From the NCBI RefSeq assembly GCF_015712165.1, contig NZ_JADPZX010000001.1, positions 682,001 through 746,000 of the forward strand: a stretch of DNA of 64,000 nt, given 5' to 3'. This stretch comes from Streptomyces spinoverrucosus (GTDB lineage: Bacteria > Actinomycetota > Actinomycetes > Streptomycetales > Streptomycetaceae). Made by a program: the position numbers and the translations under genes. The notes under the pieces are model-generated. The model made no database searches, was not told the origin of the DNA, and was given only the letters and a program-made list of their open reading frames with translations. Positions 53,922 to 62,848 of this stretch are shown here, in pieces; the stretch's first letter is position 1, and the number at the start of each line of letters is the position of its first letter.

Positions 53922-54521
53922 TCACCGGACGTCGAGCCGCAGTGCCTGAAGAATCCGGTCCAGTGCCGCCCTGGTGGGCGCCAGGTCCCCGGGCTCCGCC
54001 GTGGACGCGAGCCACAGGGCGGCCTCGTTCATCGCCCCCGACAGCAGATGGGCCAGCGGCGCCACCGGCTGCCGGGCGATGACGCCCGCCTCGACGAGCC
54101 CGGTCAGTGCCTCGGTGAGGTGACGGGCGGAGGCGGCCTCGTCCATGGCCCGCCACTCGCTCCAGCCCAGCACGGCCGGACCGTCGACCAGCATGATCCG
54201 CTGGAGTTCGGGGTCGGTGCCGGCGGTGAGGAACTCCTGGCAGCCGACGGTGAATTGGGACCACGGATCCTCGTGCGCGTCGGCCGCGGCGGCCACCCGG
54301 CGGCCGACCTCCTGCTGCACCTCCTCCAGCACGGCGCGGAACAGGTCGGTCTTGCCCTCGAAGTGGTGGTAGAGGGCGCCCTTGGTGACCTCGGCCGCGC
54401 GCACGATCTCCGACAGGCCCACCGCGGCGTAACCCCGGGCGGCGAAGAGCCGCCGCCCCTCCCGCAGGAGCCTGCGCCGGGTCTCCTCCCGCTGCCGCGC
54501 CCGGACGCCCTGCTGTGTCAT
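53922..54521 (-). CDS. TetR-family transcriptional regulator
   Basis: A 199-aa TetR regulator. The N-terminal DNA-binding domain reads [45 protein letters not shown]. The C-terminal helical ligand domain has [18 protein letters not shown], as in the DUF/TetR_C_33-like groups. It is divergent from a small VOC protein. Two palindromic operators (54540-54554 and 54566-54592) fill the 80-bp gap, so it almost certainly represses both itself and the VOC gene. Confidence 0.92.
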   Translation of the reverse strand: MTQQGVRARQREETRRRLLREGRRLFAARGYAAVGLSEIVRAAEVTKGALYHHFEGKTDLFRAVLEEVQQEVGRRVAAAADAHEDPWSQFTVGCQEFLTAGTDPELQRIMLVDGPAVLGWSEWRAMDEAASARHLTEALTGLVEAGVIARQPVAPLAHLLSGAMNEAALWLASTAEPGDLAPTRAALDRILQALRLDVR

Positions 54522-54535
54522 CGCACCTCACTCCA

Positions 54536-54565
54536 TTGACATACCAGCGGTATGCGAACTACGGT
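54536..54565 (+). promoter_or_regulatory. Promoter of the VOC gene overlapped by TetR operator 1
   Basis: The -35 is TTGACA (54536-54541) and the -10 TACGGT (54560-54565), with an 18-bp spacer. The spacer contains operator 1, CATACC-AGC-GGTATG (54540-54554), a perfect dyad. The predicted transcript start falls inside operator 2. Confidence 0.7.
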
Positions 54566-54592
54566 CTTTCGCATACCGATGGTATGCGAAAG
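54566..54592. promoter_or_regulatory. TetR operator 2, 27-bp perfect palindrome
   Basis: CTTTCGCATACC-GAT-GGTATGCGAAAG is a perfect inverted repeat with a 3-bp centre. It shares the CATACC/GGTATG core with operator 1 and lies just before the VOC gene start. Confidence 0.85.
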
Positions 54593-54601
54593 GTCTGGGG
54601 G

Positions 54602-55018
54602 ATGACCATGAAACTGACCAGCTTCTATCCGGTGATCGGCACCGCGCGGCTGGCGGAGTCCCGCGACTTCTACACCCGGCTGCTGGGCTTCGAGACGACC
54701 TTCGAGGCCGACTGGTATGTCAGCCTCCGCCGCCCCGGCGACCCCGGCTACGAACTGGCCCTGCTGGACCACACCCACCCGACACTGCCCGAGGGCCACC
54801 GCGTCCCGGCGCAGGGCATCCTGCTCAACTTCGAGGTGGCGGACGCGGACGCGGAATGGGACCGGCTCGTCCTGCGTGAAGGGCTGACACCCGAACTGGC
54901 CCTCAGGAGCGAGGACTTCGGCCAACGCCACTTCATCGTGGCCGACCCCAACGGCGTCCTGATCGACATCATCACGCCCGTCGAACCGACCGCCGAGTAC
55001 GCCGCGCAGTACGTCTGA
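54602..55018 (+). CDS. VOC family protein (glyoxalase/bleomycin-resistance fold)
   Basis: A 138-aa single-domain VOC protein: [27 protein letters not shown] opens the beta-alpha-beta fold and [15 protein letters not shown] closes it. Family members bind or modify small molecules (glyoxalase I, fosfomycin or bleomycin resistance, dioxygenases). The metal-binding His/Glu set is not complete enough to choose. Tight control by the divergent TetR regulator suggests inducible resistance or detoxification. ATG 54602 has AAAGG upstream; ATG 54584 and ATG 54608 are alternatives. Confidence 0.87.
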   Translation: MTMKLTSFYPVIGTARLAESRDFYTRLLGFETTFEADWYVSLRRPGDPGYELALLDHTHPTLPEGHRVPAQGILLNFEVADADAEWDRLVLREGLTPELALRSEDFGQRHFIVADPNGVLIDIITPVEPTAEYAAQYV

Positions 55019-55066
55019 CCTGCTGCGTTCCCGACGCGCCGCACACGGGCGGCTATCGTCCCAGAC

Positions 55067-55894
55067 ATGGACTCAGTGCGTGCCGTCCTCATCGACATCG
55101 ACGGCGTTCTCACCGTCTCGTGGCAGCCGCTGCCCGGCGCGGTCGAGGCGTTGCGGGAGATCAGGGACGCCGGACTGCCGGTCGCCCTGGTCACCAACAC
55201 GACGTCCCGCACGCGCGCGTCCATCGCCGGGACGCTCGCGGACGCGGGGTTTGCGGTGACGGCGGAGGACATCCTGACCGCGCCGGCCGTCACCGCCGCG
55301 TATCTCGCAGAGCGCTATCCGGGGGCGCGGTGCGCGCTGCTGAACAGCGGGGACATCCGGGAGGACCTGGAGGGCGTGACCCTGGTGGACGACACGGACG
55401 CGGAGGGTGCCGGGGGTGCAGGCGGTGCCGGCGCGTCGGTGGATGTCGTGGTCGTCGGCGGCGCCGGGCCCGAGTTCACGTACACGGCACTCAACCGGGC
55501 CTTCGGGCACCTCCAACGTGGGGCGCGGCTCGTGGCCATGCACCGCAACCTGTACTGGCGCACGAAGGACGGCTTGCAGCTCGACACCGGGGCGTTCCTG
55601 GCCGGGCTGGAGCGGGCGGCGCGCACCGAGGCCGAGGTGACCGGCAAGCCGTCGGCCGCGTTCTTCGAGGCTGCGCTGGGCCGACTGGGGGTGGGCGCGG
55701 GTGAGGCCGTGATGGTGGGGGACGACATCGAGTCCGACGTCCTCGCGGCACAGCGGGCCGGGGTGACGGGGGTGCTGGTGAAGACCGGCAAGTATCTGCC
55801 GGAGACGCACCGGTCGGCCGACGGCACGCCCGACCACGTGGTCGACTCCTTCGCCGACGTACCGTCGCTCCTGGGACTGCACCGGGGCCCGTGA
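55067..55894 (+). CDS. HAD-IIA family hydrolase (PhoE/NagD-like phosphatase)
   Basis: A 275-aa HAD phosphatase. Motif I is LIDIDGVLTVSW, the Thr motif II is VALVTNTTSRTR, the Lys of motif III is in TGKPSAAFF, and motif IV is VMVGDDIESDVLAAQRAG. The IIA cap insert lies between motifs II and III. A Gly/Ala-rich low-complexity stretch (GAGGAGGAGAS) near residue 112 sits in the cap. It removes phosphate from a small organic phosphate such as a sugar or lysophospholipid derivative. It stands alone and converges on the TauE gene (5-bp gap). Confidence 0.88.
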   Translation: MDSVRAVLIDIDGVLTVSWQPLPGAVEALREIRDAGLPVALVTNTTSRTRASIAGTLADAGFAVTAEDILTAPAVTAAYLAERYPGARCALLNSGDIREDLEGVTLVDDTDAEGAGGAGGAGASVDVVVVGGAGPEFTYTALNRAFGHLQRGARLVAMHRNLYWRTKDGLQLDTGAFLAGLERAARTEAEVTGKPSAAFFEAALGRLGVGAGEAVMVGDDIESDVLAAQRAGVTGVLVKTGKYLPETHRSADGTPDHVVDSFADVPSLLGLHRGP

Positions 55895-55899
55895 GGCGG

Positions 55900-56673
55900 C
55901 TAGCGCAGCAGCAGTTGCAGGCCGCCCACCACCGTCGCCGCGATGACCAACCGCTCGAACAGCCGCTGGTTGATTCGGTTCACAGCCCATTTGCCGATGA
56001 ACGCGCCGGGCACCACGAACGCCACGAGCGCCGCGTCAAGCAGGAGCGACCGCCCGTCGATCAACCCGAGCCCCGCGCTGAAGGGCACCTTGGACACGTT
56101 GACGATCAGGAAGAAGAACGCCGACGTGCCCAGGAACCCCAGCTTCCGGAACCCCGCCGACAGCAGGTACATCGACATCACCGGGCCACCCGCGTTGGCG
56201 ACCATCGTGGTGAAGCCGCCGAGGACGCCGTACGAACGGGCCTTGAGCCGGCCCGCCCTGCTGGTCACCGAGTCCGGCTCCTCCGCCGCCTCCCCGGCAC
56301 GCCGGCGCCACACCGTCACGCCCGCCATCAGCAGCAGGATCGCCCCGATCGACGTCCGTACGATCTCGTCGTCGGCCCACACCAGGAACAGCGTGCCGAC
56401 CGCGACCCCCGCCGCGACCGCCGGGAACAGCCGCCACAGCGTGGGCCAGTGGGCATGCCGCCGGTAGGTGAGGACCGCGAGCACGTCCCCGGCGATGAGG
56501 ATCGGCAGCAGCACGCCGGTGGAGGCGCGGGCCGGGAGCACCGCCGCGAAAATGGCGAGGCTGACCGTGTTGGCCCCGCTCACGGCGGTCTTCGAGAAGC
56601 CGACCAGGAGCGCGGCGAGGGCGAGGGCGGCGAACTCCCAGCCGGTGATGTGCCAGAGCGTTATCGTGTCCAT
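55900..56673 (-). CDS. Sulfite exporter TauE/SafE family membrane protein
   Basis: A 257-aa protein with about eight hydrophobic helices and the two TauE/SafE repeats (ALLVGFSKTAVSGANTVSLA and GVLGGFTTMVANAGGPVMSMYLL, each with the G-F-x-(K/T) turn). Members export sulfite, sulfoacetate or related organosulfur anions. The substrate is unknown. ATG 56673 is chosen because the longer upstream frame has no family character. The 219-bp gap upstream has a remnant-like coding signal. Confidence 0.88.
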   Translation of the reverse strand: MDTITLWHITGWEFAALALAALLVGFSKTAVSGANTVSLAIFAAVLPARASTGVLLPILIAGDVLAVLTYRRHAHWPTLWRLFPAVAAGVAVGTLFLVWADDEIVRTSIGAILLLMAGVTVWRRRAGEAAEEPDSVTSRAGRLKARSYGVLGGFTTMVANAGGPVMSMYLLSAGFRKLGFLGTSAFFFLIVNVSKVPFSAGLGLIDGRSLLLDAALVAFVVPGAFIGKWAVNRINQRLFERLVIAATVVGGLQLLLR

Positions 56674-56892
56674 GCGGACACCGATGCTATGCCCATGCAT
56701 CTGGCCGCCGTAAGGAGCGTCTCGCCAGGTGGCCCCTGCCCATCCGGGACAGCCAACCGACGTACCACGTCGGAGGTCGTCGGCCTCGCGGGTCACGTGC
56801 GACGGCAGCGGCCCGGCGACCGCCGCGAGCCGGTCGAAGTCGGCGCTCAGGGGGACGACCTGGACCCGGCGGCCGGCGTGACGGCGGAGCGC

Positions 56893-58080
<1,188 letters not shown>

Positions 58081-58124
58081 GACAGGACTCCTGACCGGGA
58101 GCCGGATCAGCGGCTCCGAAGGTT

Positions 58125-58141
58125 AATTAGCACTGCTAGTT
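58125..58141. promoter_or_regulatory. Palindrome between thiolase and alpha/beta hydrolase genes
   Basis: AATTAGCA-C-TGCTAGTT is a 17-bp inverted repeat matching at 7 of 8 pairs, in an AT-rich patch 45 bp upstream of the thiolase start. This form suits a TetR-type fatty-acid or CoA-thioester regulator acting on one or both divergent genes. No regulator gene is adjacent. Confidence 0.55.
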
Positions 58142-58213
58142 TTAGACTATAGACCGCCGGACCCCGCCCTGGGAAGATCCCGGGAGGCCTTCGCCGACGC
58201 AGTTGGAGGAACC

Positions 58214-59023
58214 ATGGCCGACGCCCGCGAACACGTCCTCGACGGAACCCGGGGCACGATCACCGCCCGCGAGTGGCCGCACCCGGATCCGGCCCACGTG
58301 GCCCTCGTCGCGCACGGCTACGGCGAGCACATCGGCCGGTACGAGGGTGTGGCGGAGGTCCTGCTGGCGCACGGCGCCGCCGTGTTCGGCCCGGACCACA
58401 TGGGGCACGGCAGGTCGGCGGGCGAGCGCGTGCTGATCGAGGACTTCGAGGACGTCGTCACCGACCTGCACGCGGTCGCGGAGCGGGCCAGGTCGGCGTA
58501 CCCGGGCCTCCCGCTCGTGCTGGTCGGGCACTCCATGGGCGGCCTGATCACGGCCCGCCACGCCCAGCACCACGGCGACGAACTGGCCGCGCTCGTCCTC
58601 TCCGGGCCGGTGATCGGCACCTGGGAGACGCCCGGCCGACTGCTCGCCCACGACGAGATCCCCGACATCCCGGTCAACCCGGCGGCGCTGTCCCGCGACC
58701 CGGCCGTCGGCGCCGCCTACGCCGCCGACCCGCTGGTGTGGCACGGCCCGATGAAGCGACCGACGCTGGAGGCGTTCGCCCGGACCCTGGAGGACGTGGC
58801 CAGGGGCGGGGACGTGGGCGCGCTGCCGGTGCTGTGGCTGCACGGGGACGACGACCGGCTGGTGCCGCTGGCCGGGAGCCGGGTCGGTGTGGAGCGGCTG
58901 AGCGGGGGCACCCCGACCGAACGGATCTACCCCGGCGCACGGCACGAGGTCTTCCACGAGACGAACAGGGCCGAGGTCTTCGCCGACCTGACCCGCTTCC
59001 TGGACAAGGCGCTCGCACGCTGA
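58214..59023 (+). CDS. Alpha/beta hydrolase, monoacylglycerol lipase-like
   Basis: A 269-aa hydrolase with an intact triad: nucleophile Ser in LVGHSMGGLI (about residue 113), Asp in LHGDDDRLVP and His in GARHEVFHE. The oxyanion region AHGYGEHIGRYEGVAEVLLAHG and GPDHMGHGRSAGER are typical of the monoacylglycerol lipase/lysophospholipase group. It has no signal peptide, so it acts in the cytoplasm, perhaps releasing fatty acids that the divergent thiolase helps to degrade. Confidence 0.9.
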   Translation: MADAREHVLDGTRGTITAREWPHPDPAHVALVAHGYGEHIGRYEGVAEVLLAHGAAVFGPDHMGHGRSAGERVLIEDFEDVVTDLHAVAERARSAYPGLPLVLVGHSMGGLITARHAQHHGDELAALVLSGPVIGTWETPGRLLAHDEIPDIPVNPAALSRDPAVGAAYAADPLVWHGPMKRPTLEAFARTLEDVARGGDVGALPVLWLHGDDDRLVPLAGSRVGVERLSGGTPTERIYPGARHEVFHETNRAEVFADLTRFLDKALAR

Positions 59024-59066
59024 GACACGCCGTTTGCGCCGGTTCGCCCGGGGCACCCGCGCCCGC

Positions 59067-59330
59067 ATGGAGTGGTTGCGGCGAGCCGCCTGCGTGGGTG
59101 AGGACCCCGAACTGTTCTTCCCCGTGGGCACGACGGGACCGGCGCTGAGGGACATCGCGGCCGCCAAGCGCGTCTGCGCCCGGTGCTCGGTGATCACCCA
59201 GTGTCTGCACTACGCGCTGAGCAGCGGGCAGACCTCGGGCGTGTGGGGCGGGACCGGCGAGCACGAACGCGCCGCGCTGCTCCGTACGTCACGGACCAGG
59301 CACGACATGAGAGGGAGAAACGCACCATGA
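59067..59330 (+). CDS. WhiB-family iron-sulfur transcriptional regulator
   Basis: An 87-aa Wbl protein. Four cysteines (Cys9, Cys37, Cys40, Cys46) give the C-x27-C-x2-C-x5-C cluster site, and the GVWGGTGEHERAAL turn follows. ATG 59067 is chosen; an upstream TTG would add 11 residues. Wbl proteins bind a [4Fe-4S] cluster and act with the principal sigma factor, sensing oxygen, NO or redox. Its stop overlaps the dps start (ATGA), so it is co-translated with an iron-storage/protection protein. Confidence 0.92.
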   Translation: MEWLRRAACVGEDPELFFPVGTTGPALRDIAAAKRVCARCSVITQCLHYALSSGQTSGVWGGTGEHERAALLRTSRTRHDMRGRNAP

Positions 59331-59806
59331 CCGTCGTGAGGAGCACTCTGCCCGACGACGCCCGACGGGTCGCCTGCGACGCGCTCCAGGAGACCCTGGT
59401 GGACCTGCTCGGACTGTCACTCACCGGCAAGCAGGCGCACTGGAACATCGTGGGACCCCGGTTCCGCTCGATCCACCTCCAACTCGACGAGGTGGTCTCG
59501 GCCGCCCGTGGCTTCGCCGACACGGTGGCGGAGCGCGCCGCGGCGCTCGGCACCCCGCCGGACGGCCGCCCGGAGACCATCGCCGCCCGTTTCTCGCTGC
59601 CCAGCCCCAAGGACGGCTGGCTGCGCGACAACGAGGTCGTCCAGGTGATGGTGGAGGCGCTCGAGGCGGCGATCGGCGGGCTGCGGTCGCGGATCGAGGC
59701 GACCGAGAAGCCGGATCCGGTCACGCAGGACCTGCTCATCTCCATCACCGCGGAGCTGGAGAAGCAGCGGTGGATGTTCGAGGCGGAGAACTTCCCGCGC
59801 GACTGA
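59327..59806 (+). CDS. Dps family ferritin-like DNA-protection protein
   Basis: A 159-aa four-helix protein. The Dps ferroxidase region is readable as KQAHWNIVGPRFRSIHLQLDEV (His, His, Asp, Glu ligands) near residues 36-58, followed by DTVAERAAALG. Dps dodecamers oxidise and store iron and shield DNA during starvation and oxidative stress. The GAGGGAGAAA ribosome site lies inside the end of the WhiB gene, and the ATGA overlap couples the two. The DUF3140 gene follows after 49 bp. Confidence 0.92.
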   Translation: MTVVRSTLPDDARRVACDALQETLVDLLGLSLTGKQAHWNIVGPRFRSIHLQLDEVVSAARGFADTVAERAAALGTPPDGRPETIAARFSLPSPKDGWLRDNEVVQVMVEALEAAIGGLRSRIEATEKPDPVTQDLLISITAELEKQRWMFEAENFPRD

Positions 59807-59855
59807 CCGCCCGCCGACCGCCGCGCAGCACCCTCGCACGAAGGGAGGGGGCCCC

Positions 59856-60188
59856 ATGACCGACGCCCTCGAACTCGACGCGCTGTGGGAGAACTTCCAC
59901 CGCGTGGTGAACATGACCTCGCAGGAGCTGGCCGCCTGGCTGCGGGTCCGCGACGCCGACGAGGACGCGGAGCCGCTGCCGGAGCAGGCCGGCACACCCA
60001 CCGGGCAGCATGTGCTCGCGATCCTGCAGAAGCGGCGCACCGATCTCACCGACGACGACATCCAGGTGATGTACGACGTGGTGGACACGGTCGGCGCCCA
60101 GGCGGACGTGGAGAACGAGCCCGAGCCCGAACAGACCCGCCACCGGCACCAGCTGATGACGCTGGGCCACGACCCGCTGAAGCCATGA
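59856..60188 (+). CDS. DUF3140 domain protein
   Basis: A 110-aa acidic helical protein with the DUF3140 start ALWENFHRVVNMTSQELAAWLR and the conserved GQHVLAILQKRRTDLTDDDIQVMYDVVDTV. It is a small actinobacterial/proteobacterial family of unknown function, predicted to bind DNA weakly if at all. A strong ribosome site (GAAGGGAGGGGG) precedes the ATG. Its stop overlaps the start of the HhH protein gene (ATGA). It may belong to the WhiB-dps transcript. Confidence 0.87.
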   Translation: MTDALELDALWENFHRVVNMTSQELAAWLRVRDADEDAEPLPEQAGTPTGQHVLAILQKRRTDLTDDDIQVMYDVVDTVGAQADVENEPEPEQTRHRHQLMTLGHDPLKP

Positions 60189-60835
60189 GCGGCCATGAGC
60201 AGCGCGTCGTACGCGAACTGCTGAAGGCGCACGGGCGGACGTACGCCGAGGAGGCGGGCATCCGGCTGCGGGACACGCCGCAGCCGCTGTACCGGCTCCA
60301 GGTGCTGTCGCTGCTGCTCAGCGCCCGGATCCGGGCCTCGGTCGTCGTCGCCGCCGCGCGTGCCCTGTACGAGGCGGGACTGCGCGACCCGAAGCGGATG
60401 GCCGGGTCCGACTGGCAGGACCGGGTGGACGCCCTGGGCCGGGGCGGCTACCGGCGCTACGACGAACGGACCGCCACCCAGCTCGGCGACGGCGCGGAGC
60501 TGTTGACCGAGCGGTGGGGCGGCGATCTGCGGCGGCTGCGCAAGGAGGCCGACGGCGAGGTCCCCGCGCTGCGCCGGCTGCTGCAGGAGATCCCCGGCAT
60601 GGGGCCCGCGGGCGCCGACATCTTCCTGCGCGAGGCCCAGCGCGTATGGCCGGAAGCCGCTCCGTACCTGGACGCCAAGGCGCTGTCCGGGGCGGAGCGG
60701 CTCGGCCTGCCGAAGGATCCGGACCGCCTGTTGAAGCTCGCCGGTGACGCCGAACCGGCGGTGCTCGCCGCCGCTTTGGTGCGGGCCGCGCTGGACAAGG
60801 AGGTGGCCGAAGACAGCCTCCGCCGCGCCGCGTGA
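60185..60835 (+). CDS. HhH-GPD / endonuclease III-like protein
   Basis: A 216-aa helix-hairpin-helix DNA glycosylase-fold protein. The hairpin is IPGMGPAGADIFL (Pro137 to Ile146), and a candidate catalytic Asp follows in APYLDAKAL. The lysine of bifunctional endonuclease III is replaced by Ala142, and the C-terminal four-cysteine iron-sulfur loop is absent. It would be at most a monofunctional glycosylase, and may only bind DNA. It is ATGA-coupled to DUF3140 upstream and GTGA-coupled to a truncated methyltransferase downstream. Confidence 0.85.
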   Translation: MSGHEQRVVRELLKAHGRTYAEEAGIRLRDTPQPLYRLQVLSLLLSARIRASVVVAAARALYEAGLRDPKRMAGSDWQDRVDALGRGGYRRYDERTATQLGDGAELLTERWGGDLRRLRKEADGEVPALRRLLQEIPGMGPAGADIFLREAQRVWPEAAPYLDAKALSGAERLGLPKDPDRLLKLAGDAEPAVLAAALVRAALDKEVAEDSLRRAA

Positions 60836-61356
60836 CCGTGCCAGACTACGTCGACAACGACCCGATCGTCCTCGCGCACGCCGCCGCCCTGCTGCGCGGG
60901 ACCCCAAAGGGCGCCACGGACTACGTGCAGGCCGACGCCCGCGAGCCGGACGCCATCCTCGAACGGGCGGCCCAGGTCCTGGACTTCGACCGGCCCGTCG
61001 CCCTGTCGCTCATCGCGCTGCTGCACTTCATCGCCGACGAGGACGGCGCCCACGACCTGGTGGCCACCCTCGTCGACGCGCTCGCTCCGGGCAGCGCTCT
61101 GGTCCTGTCCGCGATGACCGCCGACTTCGAACCGGAGAACGTCCGCCGGGGCATCGCCGCCTACGCCGAGGGCGGGGTGACGCTGGTGGCCCGCTCGCAC
61201 GCCGAGATGGGCCGCTTCTTCGAGGGGCTGGAGCTGGTCGACCCCGGGATCGTGTCCGTCGCGGACTGGCGCCCCGAGCTGGGCGAGGGCGAGTCGGACC
61301 TCGGCCCGGGGCCGGTCTCGCTGTACGGCGGGGTCGGCCGGAAGCCGGCTAGCTGA
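60832..61356 (+). CDS. DUF574 SAM-dependent methyltransferase, N-terminally truncated
   Basis: A 174-aa protein matching the C-terminal two-thirds of the DUF574 family (usually about 265-280 aa). It begins at VDNDPIVLAHAAALLRG, the SAM ribose-binding strand. The preceding 95 or so residues, including the glycine-rich SAM loop (DIGTG in the family), are absent. The remaining family features are intact: LSLIALLHFIADEDGAHDLV and the end DLGPGPVSLYGGVGRK. Its GTG overlaps the HhH gene stop. It is probably a non-functional remnant joined to the upstream gene by a deletion. It overlaps the M20 gene end by 8 bp. Confidence 0.82.
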   Translation: MTVPDYVDNDPIVLAHAAALLRGTPKGATDYVQADAREPDAILERAAQVLDFDRPVALSLIALLHFIADEDGAHDLVATLVDALAPGSALVLSAMTADFEPENVRRGIAAYAEGGVTLVARSHAEMGRFFEGLELVDPGIVSVADWRPELGEGESDLGPGPVSLYGGVGRKPAS

Positions 61357-62590
61357 GCCGGCTCAACGCCGCCGACACCAGCGTCTGCACGCCCGGGACG
61401 AGCACCGAGAGGTCCGGCGCGAAGAGCGGGCTGTGGTTGCTGGGGACGTTCCCCAGCCGCTCCAGCAGGCCCTCGCCCGGCGCCGCCTCCCACACGTCGG
61501 CCGGCGTCGTCGTGACGTACCAGTAGTCGTACGGCTCTCCCGCCGGCGCCAGCAGCGAGAAGTCCTCGCTGCCCATCGCAGGGCCGAAGTCGAACACCGA
61601 GTGGGCGCCGAACAGTTCGCGGTGCACGGACGCGATCTCCTCGTCGAGGGACGCGTCGTTGACGGTGTTCGGATAGCCGGGGTGGACGGTGATCTCGGGG
61701 GGCCGCGGGCATCCTGCGGCCTGGCACTCGCCGGTGACGACGCGGCGCACGGCGGCCAGGACACGCTCGCGCACCTCCGGGTCCTGGGTGCGCAGATTCA
61801 GCGCGAGCCGGGCCTCGGCGGGGATGATGTTGGCCCGCGTACCGGCGTGGAACTGCCCCACCGTCAGCACCGCCGACTGCGCCGCCGCGACCTCGCGGGA
61901 GACCACCGACTGCAGCCGGGTGACGATGTACGCGCCGGTCACCACCGGGTCGACGGTCGACTCGGGGCGTGAGCCGTGGCCGCCGAGGCCGTGCACGACG
62001 ACGTCGATGTCGTCGGAGGCCGACATGATCAGGCCGGGAGTGTGCGGGTAGAACCCGGCCAGGCCGGGCGCGGCATGCTGGCCGAACAGCACGTCGGGGC
62101 GCGGGAAACGCTCGTGCACCCCGTCCGCGACCATCGCCGCCGCTCCCCCGCCGGACTCCTCCGCGGGCTGCCCGACCACCACGAGCGTGCCCGACCAGGT
62201 CTCCCGGCCCGCCGCGAGCGCCTCGGCGGCGCCGGTCAGCCAGGTGACGTGCAGATCGTGTCCGCAGGCGTGCATCACGCCGTCGACGGTGGAGGCGTAC
62301 GGCAGGCCCGTCGCCTCCTGGACGGGCAGCGCGTCCATGTCGCCGCGCAGCCAGACGACCGGCCCGTCCCCGTTGGCGAGCACGCCGACGACGCCGGTAC
62401 GGCCGACCCCTTCCGTCACCTCGTATCCCGCCGCGCGCAGCCGGCCGGCCAGCCGGTCGGCGGTGCGGTGCTCCTGGAAGGCGAGTTCGGGGTGGCGGTG
62501 CAGATCGCGGTAGAGGTCCTCCAGGCCGTCGGGCTTGAGACCGGCGGTGAGTTCGAGGGTGAGGCGTGCTGCGGCGGCCGGTTCGCTCAT
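61349..62590 (-). CDS. M20 family amidohydrolase (peptidase/aminoacylase)
   Basis: A 413-aa metalloprotein of the M20D amidohydrolase type. Metal-site segments are WLRGDMDALPV, MHACGHDLHVTWL, VGQPAEESGGGAAAMV and MGSEDFSLLAP near the C-terminus. GGHGSRPESTVDP is in the lid/dimer domain. It hydrolyses N-acyl amino acids or related amides in the cytoplasm. Length is normal. It is monocistronic; the 258-bp region upstream shows no clear promoter and no other feature. Confidence 0.9.
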   Translation of the reverse strand: MSEPAAAARLTLELTAGLKPDGLEDLYRDLHRHPELAFQEHRTADRLAGRLRAAGYEVTEGVGRTGVVGVLANGDGPVVWLRGDMDALPVQEATGLPYASTVDGVMHACGHDLHVTWLTGAAEALAAGRETWSGTLVVVGQPAEESGGGAAAMVADGVHERFPRPDVLFGQHAAPGLAGFYPHTPGLIMSASDDIDVVVHGLGGHGSRPESTVDPVVTGAYIVTRLQSVVSREVAAAQSAVLTVGQFHAGTRANIIPAEARLALNLRTQDPEVRERVLAAVRRVVTGECQAAGCPRPPEITVHPGYPNTVNDASLDEEIASVHRELFGAHSVFDFGPAMGSEDFSLLAPAGEPYDYWYVTTTPADVWEAAPGEGLLERLGNVPSNHSPLFAPDLSVLVPGVQTLVSAALSRLS

Positions 62591-62848
62591 GCTGCTTCCT
62601 TCTCCTCCGACGAGGCACGCTCACCGACGGGCGTCGCGTGCGGGGGCGTTGGGGGCCTGCGGTGTCATCCTGCCGCGTGCCGACGCGGTCCGGTCAGTCC
62701 TCGAGAGCCATCCGTACGGGTGATCATGAGCACCGCCCCTCGGCCGGTACGCTGTGGCAGCTGCGGCACTCCCCCCACCTCATCCGCACCCGTGGTGAGT
62801 TACGGCCTGCGGCGCCTAGACGTCACACACCATGAGGATGAATCACAG

